Of a stretch of DNA of 63,883 bases, positions 8,368 through 17,063 are shown one piece after another. The stretch's first letter is position 1. Every line of letters begins with the position of its first letter. A program made the translations under genes and the position numbers. Source of the DNA: Fidelibacterota bacterium. GTDB taxonomy: Bacteria > Fidelibacterota > UBA2242 > JAOZSR01. Where the stretch lies: contig JAOZSR010000008.1 of the NCBI GenBank assembly GCA_029939575.1, forward strand, positions 1 to 63,883. Direction: 5' to 3'. The notes below the pieces were generated by a model that had not been told where the DNA came from, searched no databases, and saw only the letters and a program-made list of their open reading frames with translations.

Positions 8368-9642
8368 ATGAAAAAGCGAGTAGTAATTACAGGAATTGGC
8401 CCGGTTGTGTATCAGAGAACAGGAAAAAATGAATTTTGGCAATCGATTCTTGAGATGCGGATTTTCCCCCAAAAAATATCAACAATTTTCACCGATCATT
8501 ATAATTATAATTCAAAATATTATATACCTTTTCCCGAAGAAAAAATTGAAAATTATGATATTCCACGATTTTATGACAAAATTATGTCAGTGGAAGATAA
8601 AATCACAATAATCGGGGCGAAGTTAGCATTGCAGGATAGTGGCTTTGATATTCAAAAAACCGGCAGGAAATTTCAGATACCAACATTACAAAATACTGAT
8701 GTAATTCTTGGAACCGGGTTTAGCGGTCTGGAAAATTCATTCCGGTCATACGTCGCTCATTTATTCTCAGGGCAAAAAAATAATATCCCGCAAATAGAAC
8801 TTAACCGTTTTCACCGAATGATAATTCCTATGACAATGCCAAACTCTGTTGCCGCCTGGTTATCAATCCTTTTCAACTTCAAAGGAAGTTCATATACTAT
8901 AAATGCATCTTGTGCTTCAGGAACTTTTGCCATCGGAGAAGCATTTCGCCGAATAAAGGATGGATATTCTAAAATAGTTATTTCCGGAGGTGTGGAATGC
9001 CTGAAAGAAAAAAACGGATCTGTAATGCGAGGTTTTGATGTACTTGGGGCTTTGACAAAATCCGAAGATGGCTTGCCTATTCCTTTTTCAAAGGACCGCA
9101 GCGGTTTTCTTTTTTGTGAAGGTGGTGCCTGTATTCTCGTACTCGAGGAATTAGAACAGGCTTTGGGCAGAGGCGCTCAGATCTATGCTGAAATAATTGA
9201 TTTTAAATCTAATAGTGATGCTCATAATATTGTAAAAATTGATGAATCCGGAAAACAAATAACAAAACTATTAAGAGGGTTAGTTAAAAATCGACAGATT
9301 GACTATTTTAATTCCCACGGAACCGGCACTTTACTCAATGATCAGGTAGAAGCAAATTCAATTCTGGAAATATTTGGCGATAAAAATTCCCAGCCAAAAA
9401 TTAATTCTACAAAAGGACTTCTCGGGCATAGTATTGGAGCAAGTGGAGCCCTGGAAACTGCTGTAACCGCTCTTTCCATCAAGCATCAAAAAGTTCATGG
9501 AAACCAGACACCGAATCAAATTGAAAACCTGAATCTGATTTCAGAATCTACCGATTTAAATATTGAATATGCTATTTCCGGTTCCTATGGATTTGGAGGG
9601 CATAATGGAGGGCTTCTTTTAAAAAAATATGTCGAAAACTGA
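8368..9642 (+). CDS. beta-ketoacyl-ACP synthase (KAS I/II type)
   Basis: A 424-residue condensing enzyme of the FabB/FabF thiolase fold. It begins with the typical KKRVVITGIGPV strand and has a complete Cys-His-His set: Cys182 in INASCASGTFAIGEA, His317 in FNSHGTGTLLNDQVEA and His354 in KGLLGHSIGASGA, with the glycine-rich YGFGGHNGG near the end. It would extend an acyl-ACP by two carbons with decarboxylation of malonyl-ACP. It starts directly after the ThiL-like stop and overlaps the SDR gene by 14 bp. In this cluster it may build or extend the acyl chain on the local ACP. FabF-like housekeeping function is less likely given the absence of fabG/fabZ/fabI neighbours. Confidence 0.9.
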   Translation: MKKRVVITGIGPVVYQRTGKNEFWQSILEMRIFPQKISTIFTDHYNYNSKYYIPFPEEKIENYDIPRFYDKIMSVEDKITIIGAKLALQDSGFDIQKTGRKFQIPTLQNTDVILGTGFSGLENSFRSYVAHLFSGQKNNIPQIELNRFHRMIIPMTMPNSVAAWLSILFNFKGSSYTINASCASGTFAIGEAFRRIKDGYSKIVISGGVECLKEKNGSVMRGFDVLGALTKSEDGLPIPFSKDRSGFLFCEGGACILVLEELEQALGRGAQIYAEIIDFKSNSDAHNIVKIDESGKQITKLLRGLVKNRQIDYFNSHGTGTLLNDQVEANSILEIFGDKNSQPKINSTKGLLGHSIGASGALETAVTALSIKHQKVHGNQTPNQIENLNLISESTDLNIEYAISGSYGFGGHNGGLLLKKYVEN

Positions 9643-10690
9643 GAAAATAATAATTACCGGTGCAAATGGTTTTATTGGAAGTCATATTGTCAGAAAATTT
9701 TTAGATGAAAAATTGACAGTTGATTGTCTCGTCAGGAAAAGCAGTGATTTGTCAAACCTTTCCAATCTTAATATAAATCTAATATATGGAGATATCCGTA
9801 ATAAAAATGAGCTTGTCAAGGCATTTAGTGGAAAGGATTTGGTAATTCATACAGCAGCATTGGTCAGAGATTGGGGGGAATATAAAGATTTTTATGATAT
9901 TAATGTAACTGGTGTCTTGAATACTCTTATTGCGTGTTTGGAAGTTGGAATTAAAAATGTTATAATAACCGGTTCAAACTCGGTTTATGGGGAGGAAAAT
10001 TGTGAATTGACAAAAGACGAAACTTTCCCCTTTAACTCACATTATAAATATTTTCTGGACAAAATTTTTCCCTGTAAATTAAATTATTATCGGGATACTA
10101 AAGCCATTGGCACACAAAAATCAATCGAATTTGCAAAAAAACACAACCTGAATCTAACGATTCTGGAGCCGGTTTGGGTATTTGGAGAGAGAGAATTTAA
10201 CACTGGTTTTTTTGATTATTTAAAAACCGCAAAATCAGGAATTCCATTATTACCGGGATCAACAAAAAATCTTTTCCATGTTATATATGCTGGGGATTTG
10301 GCGAATTCTTTTTTTCTGGCCTGGAAAAAAAAGTTGACCGGAGTAAATCGTTTTATTATTGCTAATGACAAACCTGAATCAATGGAAAAAATTTATTCAT
10401 TATTTTGTAAATCGGCTAAAATCAAAAAACCTGCAAATTTATTAAAATGGATGATATATCCGGTCGGTTTTATTATGGAATTATTTTCGACCTTGTTCAG
10501 AACAAAAAATCCACCATTGTTAACTCGCGGCAGAATCAATATGTTTTATGATACAATAAAATTTTCTGCTAAAAAAGCCAGGCGAGAACTCGGCTTTTCC
10601 CAACAATATACTCTTGAACAATCTATTACCAAAACAGTACAATGGTATATAGATAATAATTTTTTTAACAATGTACATAAAGCAGGTTAA
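9629..10690 (+). CDS. NAD-dependent epimerase/dehydratase family SDR (3-beta-HSD/CerR-like)
   Basis: A 353-residue extended short-chain dehydrogenase. The Rossmann motif TGANGFIGSHIVRKFL is at the N-terminus, HTAALVRDWG marks the cofactor pocket, GSNSVYGE supplies the catalytic Ser region and YYRDTKAIGTQ carries the Tyr-x-x-x-Lys pair. The C-terminal half has a hydrophobic stretch (around 270-290), as in 3-beta-hydroxysteroid dehydrogenase-like members that act on membrane lipids. The Caulobacter ceramide reductase CerR belongs to the same broad family, so reduction of a 3-keto group on a sphingoid or ceramide intermediate fits the setting. It overlaps the ketoacyl synthase gene by 14 bp. Confidence 0.83.
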   Translation: MSKTEKIIITGANGFIGSHIVRKFLDEKLTVDCLVRKSSDLSNLSNLNINLIYGDIRNKNELVKAFSGKDLVIHTAALVRDWGEYKDFYDINVTGVLNTLIACLEVGIKNVIITGSNSVYGEENCELTKDETFPFNSHYKYFLDKIFPCKLNYYRDTKAIGTQKSIEFAKKHNLNLTILEPVWVFGEREFNTGFFDYLKTAKSGIPLLPGSTKNLFHVIYAGDLANSFFLAWKKKLTGVNRFIIANDKPESMEKIYSLFCKSAKIKKPANLLKWMIYPVGFIMELFSTLFRTKNPPLLTRGRINMFYDTIKFSAKKARRELGFSQQYTLEQSITKTVQWYIDNNFFNNVHKAG

Positions 10691-10694
10691 GAAG

Positions 10695-11990
10695 ATGCAA
10701 AAAATTAAAAATATAGTATCAATTAATAAGACCTGGTTTAATTTTCAATTAAAGACCGGAGTTTTTTTTCATTATTTTAAAGAGTTAATTCAAAAGAAAA
10801 TGTCAATTAAATCTTTCTTTTTTCTTATGAAACGTTTGAATTATTTTGTTTCCCAACTCCAGGAAAATAAATTTGTGAAGATTGGAAAAAATACTCGCTT
10901 AAATCTATATATTCCTGATTTTCCCACACCCTCCTTTTACACAGCATGTAATAAATTTAAAGAATTTGAACAAAAACTTCCCTGTACAACAGCGTTAATC
11001 TCTATTACTTCTGCCTGTAAATACAACTGCCAGCATTGTTATCAAAAATATGATATTGGAAAAGATGGAGATATTAATAAAACAATTGAGGTAGTTAAAA
11101 AACTCCAGGATATGGGAATTGCTTTTTTCAACATTGAAGGTGGTGAACCATTTTTAGTATTTGATAAATTGGAAAAAATCTGCACGGCAATAAATAATCG
11201 TTCTGAAATATGGATAAATTCTTCAGGTGATGGAATGAGTTCGGATAAACTCGCAGTATTGAAAAAATTAGGTGTAAAAGCAGTCATGTTTTCATTGCAC
11301 AGTTCCAATCCGGATGAATTGAATAAATTCATGGGTTCAGAATCAGCCTGGAAAAATTTGTCAAAGGGAATTGAATTATGTCACCAGGCTAATATTGTAG
11401 TAGCTTTTAATATTTGTCTTGGAAAAAAGGATTTTTATAATGGTGAATTTGAAAAAATAATGGAAACAGCTAAAGTATTTAAGGCAGCAATAATTCAATT
11501 AATAAATCCAAAACCAGCTGGTGGTTGGCTAAAAAGTGGTGCAGACATATTCTCCAAAGAAGATCTGGCACATGTCAAAACCTTAGTAAATAAATATAAC
11601 CACTCACCAAAATACAGGCAATATCCGGCTATCTCTGCCCAGATTAATGAAGAGGATAAAAATATGTTTGGCTGTACTGCCGGTGGAACCGATCGTTTTT
11701 ATATCAATGCCAAAGGCGATGTCCAGCCATGTGAATTTCTCAATATATCTTTTGGAAATATTAATGATGAGGATTTCTCAATAATTTATAAGAGAATGCG
11801 TAATATTTTTAAGAATCCCGGTGAAGATTGGTTATGTCAAAAATATTCAAAGGATATTTATCAAATTTATTTTGAAAATAATTTAAAAGCATTACCACTA
11901 AATAAAGAATTGTCAGAACAGATATATTTAAATTGGGATAGAGGAAATCCGACCGAGTTATATGACAAAATTGAAAATGAGTTGGCGTAA
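10695..11990 (+). CDS. radical SAM/SPASM domain protein
   Basis: A 431-residue radical SAM enzyme. The [4Fe-4S] motif CKYNCQHC (Cys108, Cys112, Cys115) lies after an N-terminal extension of about 100 residues, followed by NIEGGEPF and a TIM-barrel core. A SPASM-like C-terminal region has further cysteines in FGCTAGGTDRFYINAKGDVQPCEF and a late WLCQKY. Members modify peptides, proteins or small molecules; the substrate is unknown here. I chose ATG 10695 because AGG at 10684-10686 lies at Shine-Dalgarno distance; ATG 10671 in the same frame would overlap the SDR gene by 20 bp. Its position at the end of the lipid cluster suggests a radical modification of the lipid product, but this is a guess. 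Confidence 0.85.
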   Translation: MQKIKNIVSINKTWFNFQLKTGVFFHYFKELIQKKMSIKSFFFLMKRLNYFVSQLQENKFVKIGKNTRLNLYIPDFPTPSFYTACNKFKEFEQKLPCTTALISITSACKYNCQHCYQKYDIGKDGDINKTIEVVKKLQDMGIAFFNIEGGEPFLVFDKLEKICTAINNRSEIWINSSGDGMSSDKLAVLKKLGVKAVMFSLHSSNPDELNKFMGSESAWKNLSKGIELCHQANIVVAFNICLGKKDFYNGEFEKIMETAKVFKAAIIQLINPKPAGGWLKSGADIFSKEDLAHVKTLVNKYNHSPKYRQYPAISAQINEEDKNMFGCTAGGTDRFYINAKGDVQPCEFLNISFGNINDEDFSIIYKRMRNIFKNPGEDWLCQKYSKDIYQIYFENNLKALPLNKELSEQIYLNWDRGNPTELYDKIENELA

Positions 11991-12370
11991 TATCCGAAAT
12001 AAATAAAATAGGATATATGTAGTATTGCTTTCTATGCAAATTAAAAAGATGGGTAAAGATTAATGTAAATTTTCAAAAAAATATTACAAGATAATATTTG
12101 TGAAACTGTAAACGAATATTCGGGGATGTTCATTAAAAAAATATATAACTACTCAGATGTTTTCAGAGTAGAAAACACTTTGTAGTTAGGAAAAGTCGGT
12201 GAGGCGAAATAAATCTACTATCCTATTTTAATCATTAATAAAAGAGATTTGTTTTTGGGTTTAATCAATAAAGTTTTTTGTGGAACATTTTTAGATTTAA
12301 TTAGTATATTATACTCTTGAAAATTAGAATGAATAGAAAAAATCTTTTATGAAGTATAAGGAGATTATTT
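11991..12370 (+). other. intergenic region between lipid cluster and ABC operon
   Basis: 380 bp of AT-rich sequence. A 6-bp inverted repeat (CTACTC at 12150 region with GAGTAG about 11 bases on) has no T-run and is not a convincing terminator. TATATTATAC near 12305 could serve as a -10 element, but no good -35 box is at the right distance. The Shine-Dalgarno site AAGGAG of the next gene is at 12358-12363. No RNA gene is visible. Confidence 0.5.
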
Positions 12371-13321
12371 ATGATTAAAGTTAAAAATTTAACAAAACAT
12401 TATGGAAACGTCAAAGCGGTCAACGGGATTAGTTTTGAGGTACAGGATGGAGAGATTTTAGGTTTTTTGGGGCCAAATGGAGCAGGTAAAACTACTACCT
12501 TGCGTATCTTGACATCCTATCTGGCGCCAACTGGTGGTAATATTTATGTTGATGACCTGAATGTAATTGATGATTCTGAAGAAATTCGGAAACTTATAGG
12601 CTATTTACCGGAACAAAATCCACTTTATGATGATATGCGGGTTTATGATTTTTTAGAATTTGTTGCCATGGCGCGAAGTATTGAAAAAAATATTTTTAAA
12701 ACCAGAATGAATGAGGTCATTAATCTATGTGGATTAAAAGGTGTTGTCCACAAATCAATTAATGAATTATCAAAAGGATACAGACAGAGGGTTGGGCTTG
12801 CACAGGCCATAATTCATGATCCAAAAATTCTGATTCTGGATGAACCGACTACAGGCTTGGATCCAAACCAAATTGTTGAGATCAGGGAATTGATAAAAGC
12901 ACTTGGAAAGAAAAAAACTGTTATTATTTCAAGTCACATTTTACAGGAAATACAGGCAACTGCTGACAGAATGATAATTATTAATAAAGGTGATATTGCT
13001 GCGAATGGTACAATCGGCGAACTAATGAGTGATTTCAAAGGTAAAACTCGCCTGACAATGGAAGTTAAAAATGCTACTGTTGAAGATATGAAAAAAATCA
13101 CTGATGAAATCAAATCCATTGAACTTAAAAATGTTGCAATAGAGAATGAATTACTTTGCAGTCATCTTGAATATTCCAATGAGATTGACCCCCGTGAAAA
13201 TATTTTTAAATATGCCGTAAAAAATAATTGGATCATTATGGAAATGAATCGCCACAAAACAAGTCTGGAAGATGTGTTTAGAAATCTGACAATTGAAGAA
13301 GGAGGTTCAAATGAAAAATAA
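12371..13321 (+). CDS. ABC transporter ATP-binding protein (GldA-like)
   Basis: A 316-residue ABC ATPase. Walker A is GPNGAGKTT (about residues 35-43), the signature is LSKGYRQRVGLAQA, Walker B is ILILDEPTTGLDP, and the H-loop is ISSHIL. A C-terminal extension of about 90 residues follows, ending TSLEDVFRNLT, as in the ABC-2 exporter ATPases. Together with the next three genes it matches the GldA/GldF/GldG arrangement of FCB bacteria: an ATPase, an ABC-2 permease and a large extracytoplasmic protein. The substrate of these transporters is not known. Its stop overlaps the start of the permease, showing translational coupling. Confidence 0.9.
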   Translation: MIKVKNLTKHYGNVKAVNGISFEVQDGEILGFLGPNGAGKTTTLRILTSYLAPTGGNIYVDDLNVIDDSEEIRKLIGYLPEQNPLYDDMRVYDFLEFVAMARSIEKNIFKTRMNEVINLCGLKGVVHKSINELSKGYRQRVGLAQAIIHDPKILILDEPTTGLDPNQIVEIRELIKALGKKKTVIISSHILQEIQATADRMIIINKGDIAANGTIGELMSDFKGKTRLTMEVKNATVEDMKKITDEIKSIELKNVAIENELLCSHLEYSNEIDPRENIFKYAVKNNWIIMEMNRHKTSLEDVFRNLTIEEGGSNEK

Positions 13322-14027
13322 TATTCTAATGATATATAAAAAAGAAATGTCTGCATTTTTTAATGGTCCGGTAGCCTATATTACATTAGTTGTATTCCTG
13401 TCAATTGGGGGTTGGTTGTTCACCAGTACTTTTTTTCTGCGCCAACAATCTGACTTGCGGCAACTATTTGATTTAATTCCATTGCTTTTTATCTTTTTTA
13501 TTCCGGCTATTAGTATGAGCCTGGTAGCCAAGGAAAAACAAACAGGCACTATGGAATTTTTGGTAACTCTGCCAGTATCGGACACAGAAATTGTTTTGGG
13601 GAAATTTTTTTCAGCCCTGGCTTTGATAGGTGTTTTTCTGCTTTTTACATTAGTCCATTTTTTTACTTTATTGATTGTTGGAAATAATATTGACATTGGT
13701 GCCTTATTATCCGGATATATGGGATTGTTTCTGGTTGGAGCAGTTTATGCGTCGATTGGCACATTTGGCAGTGCTTCAACAAATAATCAAATCGTTGCTT
13801 TTATAGTCAGCCTATTAATTATTTTTATCTTTTTTATAATGGGCAAAGTACTAATGTTGATTCCACCGGGATTAGGCGCAATAGTACAATATTTAAGTAT
13901 TGATTATCATCTCAATAATATTTCACGTGGTGTAATTGACACACGAAATCTGATATATTTCGGATCGGTGATTGTATTTTTCCTCACATTGAGTGTCAGG
14001 TTTTTAGAAATGAGAAAATGGAGGTAA
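13311..14027 (+). CDS. ABC-2 type permease (GldF-like)
   Basis: A 238-residue membrane protein with about six hydrophobic segments: one near the N-terminus after MSAFFNGPVAYI, then around 50-75, 100-130, 135-160, 165-185 and at the C-terminus. The N-terminal KKEMSAFFNGPVAY and the loop AKEKQTGTMEFLVTLPVSD are typical of GldF/ABC-2 permeases, the latter corresponding to the coupling helix that meets the ATPase. The ATG at 13311 is chosen because AAGGAGG lies 5-11 bases upstream; the upstream in-frame TTG at 13293 would place that site inside the gene. The frame overlaps the ATPase stop by 11 bp. Confidence 0.88.
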   Translation: MKNNILMIYKKEMSAFFNGPVAYITLVVFLSIGGWLFTSTFFLRQQSDLRQLFDLIPLLFIFFIPAISMSLVAKEKQTGTMEFLVTLPVSDTEIVLGKFFSALALIGVFLLFTLVHFFTLLIVGNNIDIGALLSGYMGLFLVGAVYASIGTFGSASTNNQIVAFIVSLLIIFIFFIMGKVLMLIPPGLGAIVQYLSIDYHLNNISRGVIDTRNLIYFGSVIVFFLTLSVRFLEMRKWR

Positions 14028-14029
14028 AA

Positions 14030-15649
14030 ATGGCAAATATTAACAATAAAAAACAATTAACTACTTTTATAATTTTATTCGCAGTAATTATCATCATCCT
14101 GAATATTGTTTCAAGAAAAATGTTTTTCCGGATCGATGTAACAGATAATAATATTTATTCTTTATCCAATTCCAGTAAATCAGTTATCAAAAAATTAGAT
14201 GACAGAATTGTCGCTAAAGTATTTTTCTCGGAAAATATTCCAGGTCAATTAGCTAATTCGCGACGCTATTTACAGGATCTTCTTGAAGAATACCAGGCCT
14301 ATTCAAACGGTAATTTTCATTTTGAATTAATTTCACCTGATGATAATGAAGATGCACAGAAAGAAGCACAGAGTTATCGTATTCCACCTGTACAAATGCA
14401 AGTTGTGGAAAATGATAAAATTGAAATTAAAAATGCATATATGGGTTTGGTTTTGCTATATAATGATAAACAGGAGGCTATTCCGGTTATCCAAACCAGT
14501 GATGGTCTGGAATACACTTTAACAGCTGCTATTAAAAAAATATCTGCTACTGACCTGGCTCAAATTGGAGTTGTTTCTGATTCAAAAACAGAAAACCCAA
14601 CAACAAAACTTGAACAGGAATTAAATAAAATCTATTCAGTCAGACAAACTTCATTAGATAGCAAAATTCCCCAGGAAATCAATACTATTTTAATGAATGG
14701 AGTAACAGATTCTTTAAGCCTGGATCAATTATACAATCTTGATCAGTTTATTCTTCGCGGTGGAAGACTATTTATTGGACAATCCCGTTCTATTGCTCAT
14801 CTTCAAAAAGGGATAGCTGACGAAATCAAATCAAATATTTTTCCATTTCTCGAACATTATGGGATTAAAATTGGTCGGGATATGCTAACAGATAAAAAAT
14901 GTGGTCAGGTTCAGGTTCAACGACAAATGGGAATATTTAATATTCCGGTTCCGATAAATTATCAACCATTCCTTACTTTAAATAATTTTAATACGGAAAA
15001 TCTGATCGTGAAAAATCTTGAGGAAGTAAGGATTTTCTTTGCTCATGAAGTTTTCCCTGCAAATGATAGTGTGAATTTCACATCTTTGATAAAAACATCA
15101 AATCAAACAGGTTCAATATCCCCTGGTATGATCCCACAACAAAGTCCCTATGGTGGTGGTTATTCCATGGCTCAGGGATACAATATCAGACCACATAACA
15201 ATAAAATAAACAGCAGTAATCCAGCTTTAACATCTTTTCCTTTAAAAAATAAAAATGTTGTCGGATTGGTTGATGGATTTATGACAAGTTTTTTCAAAGA
15301 TAGTAGTGCATACAACTCCAGGGAATTATTTTTAAGTCAAACTGACAAGGGGCAAATTTTACTAGTTGGTGATAATCAATTTTTTAATGACCAAAGAGCC
15401 GGAGGAATACCGGAAAATCTGAGTTTTATTATGAACAGTATAGATTTTCTTGCTGGTGATCAGGAGTTGTTAGAGATCAGATCACGTGGAATTACCGCCA
15501 GACCATTGGATGAATTACCGGATTCATCGCGTCGTTTCTGGAAATGGCTGAATGTAATATTACCATCGTTTTTAGTAATTTTATTAGGTCTTTATCGAAT
15601 GAAGAGAAATAAAGATAAAAGAAACATGTTGGAGGAGATTTATGGCTAA
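14030..15649 (+). CDS. GldG-like extracytoplasmic ABC transporter component
   Basis: A 539-residue protein with an N-terminal transmembrane helix (about residues 8-30), a large GldG/ABC-type uncharacterised transport domain (from RIDVTDNNIYSLSNSSKSVIKKL onwards) and a C-terminal transmembrane helix (about 510-530) with a short cytoplasmic tail rich in Arg/Lys. The opening motif (D-x-T-x-x-x-x-Y-S-L-S) is the hallmark of this family. ATG 14030 follows GGAGG at 14020-14024 and lies 2 bp beyond the permease stop; ATG 14018 would put the ribosome-binding site in the coding region. A repetitive Gly/Pro/Tyr-rich stretch near residue 370 is probably a flexible loop. It is the third member of the GldA/F/G-like set. 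Confidence 0.85.
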   Translation: MANINNKKQLTTFIILFAVIIIILNIVSRKMFFRIDVTDNNIYSLSNSSKSVIKKLDDRIVAKVFFSENIPGQLANSRRYLQDLLEEYQAYSNGNFHFELISPDDNEDAQKEAQSYRIPPVQMQVVENDKIEIKNAYMGLVLLYNDKQEAIPVIQTSDGLEYTLTAAIKKISATDLAQIGVVSDSKTENPTTKLEQELNKIYSVRQTSLDSKIPQEINTILMNGVTDSLSLDQLYNLDQFILRGGRLFIGQSRSIAHLQKGIADEIKSNIFPFLEHYGIKIGRDMLTDKKCGQVQVQRQMGIFNIPVPINYQPFLTLNNFNTENLIVKNLEEVRIFFAHEVFPANDSVNFTSLIKTSNQTGSISPGMIPQQSPYGGGYSMAQGYNIRPHNNKINSSNPALTSFPLKNKNVVGLVDGFMTSFFKDSSAYNSRELFLSQTDKGQILLVGDNQFFNDQRAGGIPENLSFIMNSIDFLAGDQELLEIRSRGITARPLDELPDSSRRFWKWLNVILPSFLVILLGLYRMKRNKDKRNMLEEIYG

Positions 15650-16160
15650 AAGAAAAAACAACTGGAAAAAATATATCATTGCACTGGTCGTAGTTTTATT
15701 CTTATTACTAATATCAAACCTTCGGGATAAAAAATATGAACCTAAGCAAAAAGATCTATTTAAAATTGACGCCAACGAGATAAACGCATTTACAATTAGC
15801 AAAGATACTTTATCTGTAACAGTTATCAAATTTGATACAACCTGGATTTTTGAAGCGCCTGATACGGGATCAATAAAAATGCAAAGAGTGAATGACTTTT
15901 TTGCTAATGTGGTTAACGGGAAAAGTACCGGTTATGCAACAGACAAACCAGAGAAATACCCTCAATATAACATTACTGAACAATTGGGAACAAAAATTGA
16001 ATTAAAAAATGGGGAAACTGTTTTGGCAACTGTTATTGCCGGCAGATCAAAATCTAACTGGAATACCAGCTATGTTAAGTTTCCAGATGATCCAAAGGTT
16101 TATAGAACACAAAATAATATCCTGTTTTCTTGTAGTGAACGTGCAAGTTTTTGGCGTTAA
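15642..16160 (+). CDS. DUF4340 domain protein, short form
   Basis: A 172-residue protein with a short basic N-terminus, one transmembrane helix (about residues 10-26) and an extracytoplasmic DUF4340-like domain (FTISKDTLSVTVIKFDTTWIFEAP, then RVNDFFANVVNGK, the usual W.l..P and helix pattern). DUF4340 proteins commonly sit directly behind GldG-like genes and many have about 300-450 residues with two repeats; this one has a single repeat. It overlaps the GldG-like gene by 8 bp and is followed by a clear terminator, so it closes the operon. Whether it is a natural short form or has lost its C-terminus cannot be told from one sequence. Confidence 0.75.
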   Translation: MAKRKNNWKKYIIALVVVLFLLLISNLRDKKYEPKQKDLFKIDANEINAFTISKDTLSVTVIKFDTTWIFEAPDTGSIKMQRVNDFFANVVNGKSTGYATDKPEKYPQYNITEQLGTKIELKNGETVLATVIAGRSKSNWNTSYVKFPDDPKVYRTQNNILFSCSERASFWR

Positions 16161-16188
16161 AGTATCTCCAAAAATCTATTATATTAAA

Positions 16189-16222
16189 GGCGGGTTGAAT
16201 TTTTTCAATCCGCCTTTTTTTT
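16189..16222 (+). terminator. intrinsic terminator of the GldA/F/G-like operon
   Basis: An 11-bp stem (GGCGGGTTGAA at 16189-16199 with TTCAATCCGCC at 16204-16214, one G-T pair) closes a small T-rich loop and is followed by eight T residues. Confidence 0.9.
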
Positions 16223-16263
16223 AATAGAAGTAAAAAAAAGTTTAAATTTTCAAATATTTTTGT

Positions 16264-16292
16264 TTGACAATTTTAGATATTTTTTATATCAT
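16264..16292 (+). promoter_or_regulatory. sigma-70 type promoter of first secreted paralogue
   Basis: TTGACA at 16264-16269, a 17-base spacer and TATCAT at 16287-16292 (five of six positions match TATAAT). The initiation site would be about 30 bases before the translation start. Confidence 0.65.
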
Positions 16293-16327
16293 TATATTGC
16301 AATACAGACTTGAAAGAAGGTTCAAAT

Positions 16328-16753
16328 TTGATAAAATTAAAACAAATATCGAGACACATAATTATTTATTTCCTTCTGTTTACATCTATTCTCGCAAGTT
16401 CACCACTTTTTACAATTATCCAGGAAGAGTGTAAGTCTTACAAATTACCAATAACTTTTAATATGATGAATTTAGTGGAAAGGCCTGATGGAAGTACAGA
16501 ATTAAACCTGAATATTATAAGCGAAAGAAATAAATTTGACACCAATATGCTTGTAGGATTTTATGCCTCAGGTAAAGGTATTTTAGAAACCGATCTAAAT
16601 ATTAAAAAAGTTAATATTTACATTAAAGTGAAATATAAAAATGTTCGCCAAATTATTGTCTCTGCCCAAAAAAAAGATATCCTGAAATATGTAAATAATG
16701 AGATTTCTTACAGTGATTTTATCAATAAAATTAATTATAAATATACAAAATAA
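16328..16753 (+). CDS. small secreted protein, paralogue A
   Basis: A 141-residue protein of no family I recognise. A hydrophobic signal segment (IIIYFLLFTSILASS) precedes a mature part of about 110 residues with alternating beta-like strands and the landmarks FNMMNLVERPDG, LVGFYASGKGIL and YSDFINKI. The protein at 17064-17483 has the same length and the same landmarks (SMMSLLELPNG, LVGYYAAGKAIQ, YSDFMKKV), so the two are tandem paralogues. TTG at 16328 is chosen because AAGAAGG lies 7 bases upstream; TTG at 16310 would hold that site inside the gene. It has its own promoter at 16264-16292 and probably acts in the periplasm or outside. Confidence 0.75.
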   Translation: MIKLKQISRHIIIYFLLFTSILASSPLFTIIQEECKSYKLPITFNMMNLVERPDGSTELNLNIISERNKFDTNMLVGFYASGKGILETDLNIKKVNIYIKVKYKNVRQIIVSAQKKDILKYVNNEISYSDFINKINYKYTK

Positions 16754-16999
16754 AATTATTACATGATTTTCTAATTCTTCTAAATTCTGATAATTTACTT
16801 TTAATTATTGTGGTTTGTAAAAGTAATGTCCTGCGTTTTCTACTGTATGTAACAATTTGAATGGCCGCTTTTGGAAATTTTAAAACCAGTTAAGTGGCTG
16901 TTATCATTTATTAATCTAAAAAGATATAAAGAGATCTTAAAAAATCATTTACTTAAATTCCACTAACCATTAAGAATCATATAGAGCCTAAAAAATCAA

Positions 17000-17028
17000 T
17001 TGACAAAGACGAAAATATTTTATAAAAT
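17000..17028 (+). promoter_or_regulatory. sigma-70 type promoter of second secreted paralogue
   Basis: TTGACA at 17000-17005, a 17-base spacer and TAAAAT at 17023-17028 (five of six). It lies 36 bases before the GTG start of the gene it would serve, the same layout as for the first paralogue. Confidence 0.65.
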
Positions 17029-17063
17029 TAACAAAGAAATTGAGTATAGCAGGAGGTATTATA

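Noticed and set aside
12148-12172. Terminator hairpin between the lipid cluster and the ABC operon
   Set aside because: The CTACTC/GAGTAG stem is only 6 bp with an 11-base loop and lacks a T-run.
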